From DAOPZC01 sp035353175 (GTDB lineage Bacteria; Verrucomicrobiota; Kiritimatiellia; RFP12; UBA1067): a stretch of 64,000 bases of DNA. The DNA lies in contig DAOPZC010000004.1 in the NCBI GenBank assembly GCA_035353175.1, positions 140,548-204,547 of the forward strand, written 5' to 3'. Positions 1-8,771 of the stretch are shown piece after piece (position 1 is the stretch's first letter; each line of letters starts with the position of its first letter). A model generated the notes under the pieces. The model was not told the DNA's origin, made no database searches, and saw only the letters and a program-made list of their open reading frames with translations. Both the position numbers and the translations under genes were made by a program.

Positions 1-1209
1 GTTTCGTTTGGCGACTGGCAGACACATTCACACGGGTTGCGGCGTGCCATCCGATCCGTGAGCGACGATGACGCCGTGGCACGCCGACGCGCGAAAGAGT
101 TGGTTAAAGGCGTCCGTGCACCGCGCGACCGGCTATTGGCCGTCCGGAACGAGGTGTTGCGCACGATACGTCCGGCCGGGCCATCCTTCCTGAAGTTGCC
201 TCCCGGAACTTTTTCTCCACCCGACCGTACGCTGGCCGACCAGTACGGTAATCCCGCGGACCGCGCGGTTCTTCTGGCCGCGATGCTCGATGCGGCAGGA
301 TTTGATGCGAATATCATTTTGGCTGCCGACGACGTGACACGATATCCCGCGTTTTCTCAGCCCATGCGTGATGTCCCGCAACTCGATTTCTACAGTCACC
401 TGCTGGTTGCCGTAAAATATCAGGGCACAACCGTGTATCTGAACGAGGGCGATCAATATGATGAATTGGGCTCTTCTGCACTCGATGGCGCACCCGCGCT
501 GGATCTTGTTAATGGCAAACAGTTGACCTTGTCGGTCGCCGACACTTTAAAAAACAGAGAACGCAACGAATGGACAATCGATCTAAACGGGACTGGGACG
601 GCGCGAATTACCGTGACAAACTGGTTCTACGGCACAAAAGCGGGCGTGTTCCGAAAACAATATCAGGAGATGCTGCCCGAGGACCGTCGGCGTCACCATC
701 TCGAACTGGTCGGCATGATCTCCAAATCGGCGAAACCCAGTTCGGAACTGTTGACAGAAACCGGATCCTACCCCTGTTTCAGGACCTTCACTGTCGACGC
801 GGAAAACTATGCGGTCGTTGAAGACGGCGCGCTGACGCTATTGATACCGGAAGTCGCCAGCGCCATCTTTCCGCTCCGGGCCGACACGCGCAAAAATCCT
901 TTATTCATGGGAGGTTATGGCAGTTCGGAACTGACCTGCAGAATCCTGTTGCCTGCCGGTTATTCGAGACTCCATCTGGTGCCGGAGTCCCGCAACTGGA
1001 CATTGCCGAACGGTTTGGGAAAACTGGATTTCACCGTCCAGAAGCAAACCGCATCCAACGGACGCGTTGAAATCCATATCACGCGCCACGTGACCCGTAA
1101 TAGCGGCGAAGCCTCGTCGGAGCTCTATCCCGCGCTATTGGAGTACAACCGGCGTTTCACGCATCCATCCACGCGTACGCTTGTGGCTGAGAAAGCCGCC
1201 GTCCCTTGA
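1..1209 (+). CDS. Transglutaminase-fold (DUF3857-type) protein, C-terminal part, catalytic Cys missing
   Basis: The frame is open from base 1, so the gene starts before the window; the first in-window start-like codon (TTG at 37) is probably internal. The visible part resembles the transglutaminase-like half of DUF3857-type exported proteins. The segment GNPADRAVLLAAMLDAAGF lines up with the family's GDCKDKATLLxALLRAAGI core, so the catalytic Cys position is Pro here. The later His (FYSHLLVAV) and an acidic region (YLNEGDQYDEL) are kept. The remaining ~220 residues look like the beta-rich tail of such proteins. It is probably a structural or binding version rather than an active protease or transglutaminase. 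Function is unknown; the family match is by eye. Confidence 0.7.
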   Translation, partial: VSFGDWQTHSHGLRRAIRSVSDDDAVARRRAKELVKGVRAPRDRLLAVRNEVLRTIRPAGPSFLKLPPGTFSPPDRTLADQYGNPADRAVLLAAMLDAAGFDANIILAADDVTRYPAFSQPMRDVPQLDFYSHLLVAVKYQGTTVYLNEGDQYDELGSSALDGAPALDLVNGKQLTLSVADTLKNRERNEWTIDLNGTGTARITVTNWFYGTKAGVFRKQYQEMLPEDRRRHHLELVGMISKSAKPSSELLTETGSYPCFRTFTVDAENYAVVEDGALTLLIPEVASAIFPLRADTRKNPLFMGGYGSSELTCRILLPAGYSRLHLVPESRNWTLPNGLGKLDFTVQKQTASNGRVEIHITRHVTRNSGEASSELYPALLEYNRRFTHPSTRTLVAEKAAVP

Positions 1210-1329
1210 GGCAGCCTCTTTCCTCGCAGAACTCCCTTGGGGGAGAAGCGACGTCCATCTGCCGGCACGGGGTTGAAATGCGACATTCTTGATTGTCAAT
1301 CCGCCACATTTTTAGCATCATACGCCGCC

Positions 1330-3315
1330 GTGATTGAATTCCGCAACATAGGCGTGCGTTACGGCACGCAAGAAGTTTTAGGCAACGTCAATTTCCGTGT
1401 CAATAAAAGTGAGCGCGTCGGCATCGTCGGACCGAACGGGTCCGGCAAATCCACGCTCTTCCGCCTGATCCTTGGCGAGGCCTTTGCCGACACGGGTGAC
1501 GTCATCATTGAAGAATCCCCCCGTATCGGACATATCCGTCAGCACCTCACGGCCGAGTCTGAGACGGAGACCCTGCTTGAATACGCGTTGCGGGGCATTC
1601 CCGGACTCGCCGAGATGGATCACGAGATCCACACGCTGGGGCTTGAGCTGGCTGTCACGCAGGATGAGTCGGAACGCAATCGCCTGTTGCACCGCATCGG
1701 CGATGTCCAGACTGCGTTTGAACACTTGGGCGGCTACGAGATCGAGTCGCGCGTCAAAGTCTCTCTGGGCGGACTCGGTTTCTCCAACGAGGAATTCGAA
1801 AAACCTTTCAAAAGTTTCAGCGGCGGCTGGCAAATGCGTGCGGAACTTTCGCGCGTACTCGCTTCGCATCCCGACCTGCTGTTGCTCGACGAACCTTCCA
1901 ACTATCTCGATCTTCCCGCCATCGAATGGCTCCAGCGTTTTCTCAGAGTTTACGAAGGCACGCTGATCCTCATCTCGCATGACCGTTATCTGTTGCGCAC
2001 GCTCACGACCACCACGGTCGAGGTGGACGCCCATACCGCCACGCGTTACAATGGCGACCTTGATTTCTATCTGCGCGAACGCGAAGTCCGCCACGCCAAC
2101 CTGCTTGCGGCGAAAGAGAATCAGGACCGCCGTCGCGAACAACTTGAACGTTTTGTGGAGCGTTTTAAAGCGACCAGTTCCAAGTCCACACAGGCGCAAA
2201 GCCGCATGAAAATGATCGAAAAGCTGGACGAAGAAGCGATCGTTTTGCCCAAACGCAGCCTGGCTTCCGGATATTTGCGGCTCGCGCCCGCCCCGCATGC
2301 CGGCGCTGAAATTGTTCGGATTGAAGGGGTGTTCTTTTCCTATGACGGCGTACGCAACGTGCTGCACGATGTGAATCTCAGCATCGCGCGCGGAGACAAG
2401 GTCGCAATCGTGGGGTTTAACGGCATGGGCAAGACGACATTGCTGCGTATCATGGCCGGGGCAAGGACGCCGACCGCCGGTGTATGCACGTTGGGTCACA
2501 AGGTCATACCTGGCTACCTCTCGCAGGAGTTCTCGGAAACGATTCCGCCGGACGTGTCGGTCTTCGAGTGCGCAAAACGCTGCAAACCTGCCGCGACGGA
2601 ACGGGATTTGCGCACTCAGCTTGGGGCCTTCGGCTTTTCCGCGGACGATATCGGCAAACCCGCCGGGGTGTTGAGCGGTGGCGAGAAGATCCGCCTCGCT
2701 TTTTTGCGTCTTTTTCTCGCGCCGCCCAACTTCATGCTGCTCGATGAGCCGACCACACACTTGGATCTGGAGGGTCGTGCTACGCTTGAAAAAGCCATTC
2801 ACACCTACGACGGCACAGTCTGCTTGGTCAGCCACGATATCGAATTCGTACGCAACACGGTGACTTCGATCATTGAAATCTCACCGATGGGCGTGCGCCG
2901 TTTCCCCGGCGGATATGATTATTATCGCGAAAAGATCGCAGGCGAGAACCGAGAGACGGATGGGGTTCAGAGAGCCTCCGAGCCGGGGCCGAATGACGCG
3001 AATACGCCAATCAGCGGCAAGGATCTTCGTCGCGCCCGCGCACAAGCGCGTTCAAAAAACCAGCCGGCGATCCGGACACTGAAGGACAAGGTGTCAAAGG
3101 CTGAGGCGCGGATCGCGGAGTTGGAGGCCGAGCTGGAAGAACTCTCGGGCGCGCTCTTCAACCCCACGCCAGAAACCGATTTCGCGTCCACGAACAAACG
3201 CCTCAAATACGTGCAGGACCAGCTCAGCGCGTTTACAGAAGAATGGGAACGCGACGCGACGGAACTCGACCGTCTCCAGCGCGAACAGAACAAAGCCCAA
3301 GACGCCCTCGCATAG
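1330..3315 (+). CDS. ABC-F family ATP-binding protein (Uup/YheS-like)
   Basis: Soluble twin-ATPase of the ABC-F type; these act on ribosomes or translation rather than in transport. I start at GTG 1330 because homology begins there (VIEFRNIGVRYG); the open frame runs back to 1237 without similarity, and no clear ribosome binding site is visible. Domain 1 has Walker A GPNGSGKST (residues 34-42), signature FSGGW and Walker B LLLLDEPSNYLD. Domain 2 has GFNGMGKTT, LSGGEKIR and FMLLDEPTTHLD. A charged linker joins the two, and a C-terminal coiled coil of about 80 residues follows, as in Uup and YheS. There are no membrane segments. Length is 661 aa. Which ABC-F subfamily it belongs to cannot be settled by eye. 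Confidence 0.93.
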   Translation: MIEFRNIGVRYGTQEVLGNVNFRVNKSERVGIVGPNGSGKSTLFRLILGEAFADTGDVIIEESPRIGHIRQHLTAESETETLLEYALRGIPGLAEMDHEIHTLGLELAVTQDESERNRLLHRIGDVQTAFEHLGGYEIESRVKVSLGGLGFSNEEFEKPFKSFSGGWQMRAELSRVLASHPDLLLLDEPSNYLDLPAIEWLQRFLRVYEGTLILISHDRYLLRTLTTTTVEVDAHTATRYNGDLDFYLREREVRHANLLAAKENQDRRREQLERFVERFKATSSKSTQAQSRMKMIEKLDEEAIVLPKRSLASGYLRLAPAPHAGAEIVRIEGVFFSYDGVRNVLHDVNLSIARGDKVAIVGFNGMGKTTLLRIMAGARTPTAGVCTLGHKVIPGYLSQEFSETIPPDVSVFECAKRCKPAATERDLRTQLGAFGFSADDIGKPAGVLSGGEKIRLAFLRLFLAPPNFMLLDEPTTHLDLEGRATLEKAIHTYDGTVCLVSHDIEFVRNTVTSIIEISPMGVRRFPGGYDYYREKIAGENRETDGVQRASEPGPNDANTPISGKDLRRARAQARSKNQPAIRTLKDKVSKAEARIAELEAELEELSGALFNPTPETDFASTNKRLKYVQDQLSAFTEEWERDATELDRLQREQNKAQDALA

Positions 3316-3344
3316 CGTCCCGTTCCTTTCCCTCAGCCCCCCCG

Positions 3345-5642
3345 TCATTCGAGCCGTGTTTGCAGCGCCATGATTTGTTCGGCGATGGCCCAACGCCAGG
3401 CGTCGAAAGCCGCAGGGGACCAAAGCGCCTCATTCTTGTACTTGGTCTGCACGTCTATCGCAGCCTGAATCTGGTCAAGCGTCGCGCGTGCATTTGACGT
3501 GGCCTCTTTATGCCCAGCTTCGACAGCGCGCGCGATGGTGTTTTCCAATGTCGTGATATAACGGTGGTCATCGATGCCTTCGCGATAGGCTTCCCACAAG
3601 GTGACCGGAATAGGGGACCCGTCGTCGTCGGACCGGTTAAAAAAATCCGATGTGGAGGCGTCGAGATAGTTCCATTGATCCCCTCCAATCGACTGATAGA
3701 TCCATGGGATCAGACAGCGGTAGCCAGACTGCCAGAAGCCGAAGCCATAGGTCATACGTGCACCGGTGGTCGGCGTGTGGTCGTTCTCGCCGGAGATGTG
3801 GTTGGGATAGCACCAGTACTCCACGCCACGCGCTTTCATGTCCGCCAGAACCGCCACGCGCCCGAGCGAAAAAGGCTGGCAACACCAGACATCGACATAG
3901 GGATGAAGGGGGCCGAACTGTCCGTGTTCCGGATCGGCTGTGATGTAGGTGCGCACCTTCGGCACTTTCTTGATCGCGGCCATGACGCGCGTCATGAATC
4001 CCACCGAATGGGGGCTGGTGGAAGGCTCGTCAACAGGATAGTAAAGCAGTTCCGGCCACTGGCGGCGGCGCGCTTCGTTTTCAATGGTCTGCACCATGAC
4101 CGTCAGCTCATCGAAGAAAGCGTCTGGAGGCATCTTGATCTGGCTGAGATGTGAGCCCATGCCGGCCTTCATGTATTTGCCATACAGCGCGCCGCACGGA
4201 AAAGAACAAACGATCGGCTTGTCGAACCCGACACTGCGGGCAAGGTCGATATCGCGCTGCAGCGAGTCGAACGCGTAAACCCAACGGTTTTCTTTCCAAT
4301 AGCCGCTCAGGCCCAATACAACCGTATTCTGCCCATGGTCGCGCATGTCGATGTGCTCGGTTTCCGCCTTATGTTGCCACCAAGACCGCGAGAAGTCGTC
4401 CGGCGCATTGGCGATATTGCGCAGCGGATGATGGTAGTACTGGCCATAGACGAGCGACTGGTCTTTTTGCAGCGTGATCGGCAAGACGCGGAGCGTGAGA
4501 GGTACGAGCAGCTTGATGCCGTCGGCGGTAACCACGGCGTTGCCGGAATAGAGTCCGGCTGGCTGACCGAGTCCGACGTGGACCGTGAACCAGAGCCGCA
4601 GGTTCTCGCCTTTTGCGAGCGGTTGCGGCTGCCACGGCATCAGCACGTCGGGCGCACGGTAGTAAATATTGAAAGTGCTGTAGTTCGGGCGCACATTCAT
4701 ATAGCGGACAAAGCGTGCATCGATGTTCTGCGGGGCGATGGCGGCGCAGGCGGTTCCAGAGGTGATGACGAGTGAATCGACCTGCACGTTGATGTTGGAA
4801 AAAGCCTTGAGCGCGTATAGCGTAAAAGTGAGAGGCTCATACTCATCCCATGAGGCGAAGGCGCGGACCGGAGCGTCGATTTCATGCTGTCGCGGGAAAT
4901 GGTCGGGCCAGACCGGCTCGGCCCAAGGCCGTGAGTAGAAGGCCATTCCGTCGCGCTTCTGCTTCTCAGTCCATTTCGGCTCCAGCGCGGTATCGCGCCG
5001 CGGCGTCTCTTTCCATTTCGCCAGTTCCTCAGGCGGCAACACGAACGACTCGGCCAGTATGGGAGCGATCATGTTTTCTTGAGCCGCAGCCCACTCGGCG
5101 GCAGGCACGGCGATCAGGGAATTGATCAGCCAACGGCTCCGGGTGGTCAAGGCGAGTGAAAGTCCCTGCTTATCGCTCACCGCATCGAGGTAAAGCGCCC
5201 GCAATTCATGACCGCCCGCGAACGTTGCCTTTGCTGAAACGCCATCCGTGGTTGATATACACACGTCCCAAACGGCTTCGGCGCGCCCGCCGGAACGTCC
5301 GCATAACATCAAGAGCTTGTAAGTCCCCGGCGGGACATCGAGTATCAAGGCGTCGGCATGATCTGCGGCAACATGGTCACAGGTAAGATCGGTCTGGAAA
5401 GAGGCTGGCGGTGTTTGCCGGCCGGAATATTTGTCCTCGGTCCACTCGCGTTTAATCGCATTGGTGCCGGCCCGGCGCGGTAATTCCGACGCCCATTTGA
5501 CGCGTTCACCGCCGGATTCCGTGATGCGGATTGCGCCTTGGCGCAGTGGCGAATCTTTGGTGCCGAAGTCAAAAAGGAAGGTTTCGGCCCTGGCACAAAA
5601 AGCGAGACCGAGCAGAATCGTGCAGCAATACGAAATGTTCAT
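3345..5642 (-). CDS. Secreted GH123/DUF4091-like glycoside hydrolase
   Basis: Exported 765-aa protein with signal peptide ending near CARA-E (residue 19-20). An N-terminal beta domain opening with FLFDFGTKDSP resembles the sugar-binding-like domain seen before many PVC and Bacteroidetes hydrolases. From about residue 400 the sequence resembles the DUF4091/GH123 barrel. An adjacent Asp-Glu pair lies at D538-E539 in YYPVDEPSTS, and GH123 uses such a pair in substrate-assisted hydrolysis of N-acetylgalactosaminides. The barrel ends with W and GIDDHRYI-type segments typical of DUF4091. An AAGGGA ribosome binding site supports the start at 5642. It lies 65 bp behind the small secreted protein at 5708-6586, probably the same transcript. 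The substrate is inferred only from the family. Confidence 0.75.
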   Translation of the reverse strand: MNISYCCTILLGLAFCARAETFLFDFGTKDSPLRQGAIRITESGGERVKWASELPRRAGTNAIKREWTEDKYSGRQTPPASFQTDLTCDHVAADHADALILDVPPGTYKLLMLCGRSGGRAEAVWDVCISTTDGVSAKATFAGGHELRALYLDAVSDKQGLSLALTTRSRWLINSLIAVPAAEWAAAQENMIAPILAESFVLPPEELAKWKETPRRDTALEPKWTEKQKRDGMAFYSRPWAEPVWPDHFPRQHEIDAPVRAFASWDEYEPLTFTLYALKAFSNINVQVDSLVITSGTACAAIAPQNIDARFVRYMNVRPNYSTFNIYYRAPDVLMPWQPQPLAKGENLRLWFTVHVGLGQPAGLYSGNAVVTADGIKLLVPLTLRVLPITLQKDQSLVYGQYYHHPLRNIANAPDDFSRSWWQHKAETEHIDMRDHGQNTVVLGLSGYWKENRWVYAFDSLQRDIDLARSVGFDKPIVCSFPCGALYGKYMKAGMGSHLSQIKMPPDAFFDELTVMVQTIENEARRRQWPELLYYPVDEPSTSPHSVGFMTRVMAAIKKVPKVRTYITADPEHGQFGPLHPYVDVWCCQPFSLGRVAVLADMKARGVEYWCYPNHISGENDHTPTTGARMTYGFGFWQSGYRCLIPWIYQSIGGDQWNYLDASTSDFFNRSDDDGSPIPVTLWEAYREGIDDHRYITTLENTIARAVEAGHKEATSNARATLDQIQAAIDVQTKYKNEALWSPAAFDAWRWAIAEQIMALQTRLE

Positions 5643-5707
5643 GGGATCCCTTCAGTTGATTTCGCCTTAGAGCCATCTTTCACTCCGGACGATTCGGGGC
5701 GCCGTCC

Positions 5708-6586
5708 TTACCGGTTGGCACTGCATTGCCAAGGGGAAGAGGTGAGGGTGACGTGGACCTCTTTTTTGAGCGCGGGGGTCTCAGGATTCACGATCAGTGC
5801 GTAGGTTCCGGGCGCGAGTTTGATATCGGCGATCGGGAGATAGACGACCTGTCGTCCGCGGGTGACGGGCACATTGTGAGCAAAGGCGACACGGTCACCG
5901 TTCCGGAGCTGGAAAGGAATGCCCGCCGCCAATTTTTCAGGCGGGCCTTCGACGACCAATTCCACAGGCAACACCCGGCTATCGCAGAAAAGGGCTGGCG
6001 CAACGGCTTTAAGTTCCGTCACCTGCGCGGCGGCGGCCCGCGTTAAGCGGAAACCGCCGCAATGGAAATCGATCATGTCCTTGTCGCAATAGTCCGACTC
6101 GTTGATGTTAAATCCCAGGCGCGTAACATCACCGGGCAACCCGACATCGGAAAGATTGATGCTGAAAGTTTTCCATGCGCCGATGGCTACAAAGTCGAGC
6201 GCGACCAGTTTTTTTTGTCCTTGGGCATCATAGAGATGGAAAACCAAGGGGTGCTGAGGCAGATTGGTGCGCGACGTCTCCGTGAAAATCTGGAATTCGA
6301 AGCGGTCGTAGTCTCGCCATCCCTGTTCGTCCGGCTGGAGGTTCAGATACATGCGCGGCCAGCCGATAGGATATTGTTTTTCACCCTCGTTGAAATCGAC
6401 GGGGATATGCATGCAGATCGCGGGATGCTCCCAAACTTTGGAAGTCGAAACCGAGGTTTCACATTCGGCCGGCGACCAGCGTTTCGGTATGGCCAGCCCG
6501 TCAAGATAGCGATGCTCTACGAGAACATCCGCATTGGCGCACAGAGCGGTGCACACGCCTCCGATCCACATCACCATGTGCCGCAT
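5708..6586 (-). CDS. Secreted protein with jelly-roll-like (CBM-type) domain
   Basis: I do not recognise this 292-aa protein. The start at 6586 is chosen because AAAGGGG precedes that ATG and a signal peptide follows at once (MRHMVMWIGG...CANA). The middle (about residues 85-180) reads like a beta-sandwich carbohydrate-binding fold: alternating hydrophobic strands around YDRFEFQIF, HPLVFHLYD and WKTFSINLSDVGLP, then LGFNINESDY. The last ~80 residues are a separate small beta domain. It is followed by the GH123/DUF4091-like gene, so the pair may handle the same polysaccharide. A role in binding is inference only. Confidence 0.6.
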   Translation of the reverse strand: MRHMVMWIGGVCTALCANADVLVEHRYLDGLAIPKRWSPAECETSVSTSKVWEHPAICMHIPVDFNEGEKQYPIGWPRMYLNLQPDEQGWRDYDRFEFQIFTETSRTNLPQHPLVFHLYDAQGQKKLVALDFVAIGAWKTFSINLSDVGLPGDVTRLGFNINESDYCDKDMIDFHCGGFRLTRAAAAQVTELKAVAPALFCDSRVLPVELVVEGPPEKLAAGIPFQLRNGDRVAFAHNVPVTRGRQVVYLPIADIKLAPGTYALIVNPETPALKKEVHVTLTSSPWQCSANR

Positions 6587-6659
6587 AAAAAAATCCCCTT
6601 TGAAAACGGATACCACTGAGACATTGTATGGCATTCGCGGTTCAATGCGAATAGCGAAG

Positions 6660-7589
6660 TTAAGGCGAAAAGAGGAAATCGAGAAAAAGCCGGGCGACGG
6701 CTTCGCCTTCAGGGGGCGAGATCGCCATGTCTGGACTGACCTCGATAACGGTCATACGGCGGGTCGTGGGATCGATCAAAAAATCGACACCGGCCAAAGG
6801 CAGATTCAGTCCGCGAACAATCCTCTGTGCGAGTCTGAGTGCGCGTGCCGGCACACGATCCGTGACGACATCGACGGTACCGCCGGTGTGATAATTGTTA
6901 GTTAGGCGTACCCGGACATTTTCGCCTTTCGCGGGGATCTCCTCTGGCAATCGGCCAAGCTCGTGAAGGTTCCGCCGCGTTTCCACATTCCACGGGATCA
7001 TGTTGCTGGCATCTTCGTCTCGGCGAAGCGCATTTTTCCGAAGAATAAGTTGGCGCAGGGTGTGAACGCCATCTCCGGTGACACACGCAGGCTGCCTCCG
7101 GATACCTGCCGCCAGTTTGCCGCCCACAAGGATCACCCGCAGATCATCGCCGGGGACGGTCTCTTCAAGCAGGACATCGGGCTCATAGCGGCGAGCAAAG
7201 CGTATCGCGGCGGATAGATCATCAGGAGAGCGGACGCCCATTGACACGCCGCGGCCGCCCCACTGCATACAGGGCTTCACAACCACGGGCGAATGCTGAC
7301 GCAAGAAACCGAGAGCTGTTTCCGGATGCGCATCGTCATAAATCGTTTGGGCAGGGACCGGGACACGGTGCCGTGCAAGCCATTCGTGGCAAGCGCGCTT
7401 ATTATTGACCAGATGATATGTGGCGGCCCCCACAAGATCCGTCAGCGCATTGAAACACCGAACGGTTTTGCCATTCTTGCTGAGATCGAAGACCGGCAAG
7501 TCGGGATCCGGATTGATGACCGTGACGCGGATACCGCGACGTTCAGCCTCATCCGTAAGAGTGGTGGTGTAGACGGAAAGAGCAGGCAT
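6660..7589 (-). CDS. ATP-grasp ligase, NAGGN-synthetase/cyanophycin-synthetase-like
   Basis: 309-aa ATP-grasp protein that should form a peptide-type bond at the cost of ATP. Visible elements: ATP-binding VVVKP (102-106) with a glycine-rich loop GGRGVSMG, an LLEETVPGDDLRVILVGGKL strand pair (140-159), NNYHTGGTVDVVTD (231-244), and the metal-binding end VDF...IEVSP (268-285). The NYHTGG segment and the EAVARLFLDFLFSP tail resemble N-acetylglutaminylglutamine synthetase and the cyanophycin synthetase ATP-grasp domain. In most relatives the last metal ligand is Asn (E-x-N); here it is Ser (E283-V-S285). The N-terminus is short and there is no mur-ligase domain, so it is not a cyanophycin synthetase. 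It lies 14 bp behind a membrane protein gene. Substrate unknown. Confidence 0.75.
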   Translation of the reverse strand: MPALSVYTTTLTDEAERRGIRVTVINPDPDLPVFDLSKNGKTVRCFNALTDLVGAATYHLVNNKRACHEWLARHRVPVPAQTIYDDAHPETALGFLRQHSPVVVKPCMQWGGRGVSMGVRSPDDLSAAIRFARRYEPDVLLEETVPGDDLRVILVGGKLAAGIRRQPACVTGDGVHTLRQLILRKNALRRDEDASNMIPWNVETRRNLHELGRLPEEIPAKGENVRVRLTNNYHTGGTVDVVTDRVPARALRLAQRIVRGLNLPLAGVDFLIDPTTRRMTVIEVSPDMAISPPEGEAVARLFLDFLFSP

Positions 7590-7603
7590 AATGGACGGAG
7601 AGT

Positions 7604-8539
7604 TTAATCAGACGTGACCGTTTTGGAATCCGATGGACGAGGACTCGGCAGCATGGTCCCCAAGCCGAGCACGGGAACCAGACACCCCCTGACCAACCAG
7701 ACGAGGAAAGCGAAAGACGCGAGCGGGAAAACGATACCGTTCAACAGCTTTACGGCAACCAGTTTGCAGACGGCGACGGCGACGTCAGACATGGATTCTT
7801 TCGCGTATTCACCGAGTTCCACGATCTTCTCGTTCAGGGCAACAGCTTTATCTTTCAAATCCTCGGCTTCATGGAACTTTTCCAAGGAAAAGACCGTGCC
7901 GATATTGTCAAAAGACGCTCGGACATCTGACCGCATGGGATCGGTCGTGTGACGTGACAGGTAGGCAGTGCCGGTGATGGTCAAAGGGATTATCAAAAGA
8001 AAAAGCAGAGAACAGAGGAGAAAGAGGGCCCCGATCCGTTGCAGCACTTGACGGAGGGCATTCTCGCCATGCAGGAACAGGGCGGCCAGGCTGTTGCCGA
8101 GCAAGGCGCAAAGCGCGACAGTCAGGAGCGGCAGGGCGATAGACCCGGTTCCGGCGAGGATGCTTTTAGCGGTCACCAGATAGATCAGACTGATCAGCAA
8201 CAGCCGCCACGCAATATTGATGTAGTCGAGCATGGGTTGCATCGTATCACCAGCCTCGATATTCATGCCCGCTTTGGCAAAGACGGCGCCGGCCTCAATG
8301 TTGATGGTGGAACCTTCGACCGCATCCGCCGCCGCTTTCGCGGCACCGACAGGGAACATGAGATGAACCGTGTCTTTGATGGATGCGTCCAGATACGCTT
8401 GATTGCGTTCAACAAGGGGGGCGGTCCATTTATCGGCCGAATCCGTCAGAAGACAGACGATGAAAAAGAGCAGAAGCGTTGCCAGAATCAGCGGCGTCTG
8501 CAGGGATGGCGCAAGCATTTTGAAGATTGAGGAAGCCAT
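7604..8539 (-). CDS. Multi-pass membrane protein of unknown function
   Basis: 311-aa protein, not recognised. An AAGGAGA ribosome binding site 8 bases before ATG 8539 fixes the start. Hydrophobic segments lie near residues 15-33, 108-127, 130-155, 168-190 and 265-290, giving about five membrane spans. A polar loop of about 70 residues follows the first span and a helical charged stretch (FSLEKFHEAEDLKDKAVALN) precedes the last. The C-terminus is cytoplasmic-like and ends in Ser/Thr-rich residues. It sits directly before the ATP-grasp ligase (14 bp) on the same strand, which suggests a two-gene unit: modification or synthesis of a small peptide plus a membrane partner. That role is inference. 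Confidence 0.65.
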   Translation of the reverse strand: MASSIFKMLAPSLQTPLILATLLLFFIVCLLTDSADKWTAPLVERNQAYLDASIKDTVHLMFPVGAAKAAADAVEGSTINIEAGAVFAKAGMNIEAGDTMQPMLDYINIAWRLLLISLIYLVTAKSILAGTGSIALPLLTVALCALLGNSLAALFLHGENALRQVLQRIGALFLLCSLLFLLIIPLTITGTAYLSRHTTDPMRSDVRASFDNIGTVFSLEKFHEAEDLKDKAVALNEKIVELGEYAKESMSDVAVAVCKLVAVKLLNGIVFPLASFAFLVWLVRGCLVPVLGLGTMLPSPRPSDSKTVTSD

Positions 8540-8686
8540 CGCGCGATTCTCCTTCCGGCAAAAAAGACGGTGTCCCCATAATGAAGGACATCATGACGTT
8601 GAACCCCTCTTCTTTTGTTGTTAACAATAGCAAAGTCATCCGTTCGACGCAAACCATGGCCGTCCCGGAATCGCCAATGTCAAGGG

Positions 8687-8716
8687 TTGCCCAAGAGGCA
8701 TTTCATAGGATATACT
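8687..8716 (+). promoter_or_regulatory. Putative sigma-70 promoter of purA
   Basis: TTGCCC (8687-8692), 18-bp spacer, TATACT (8711-8716). It lies 55 bp before the purA start in a 232-bp gap between divergent genes. A 10-bp perfect palindrome TTGTTAACAA at 8618-8627 lies further upstream and could belong to either divergent promoter. Confidence 0.55.
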
Positions 8717-8771
8717 ATTTTTCCGTTGTACCGGAAAGTCCGGTGCCGTCGAGAGTTCATTGGGAGCTTAT

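Noticed and set aside
1378..2835. 485-residue minus frame within the ABC-F gene
   Set aside because: Antisense shadow; sense protein has all ABC motifs.
8618..8627. TTGTTAACAA palindrome as an operator
   Set aside because: A 10-bp AT-rich palindrome can arise by chance; kept only as a note in the purA promoter entry.
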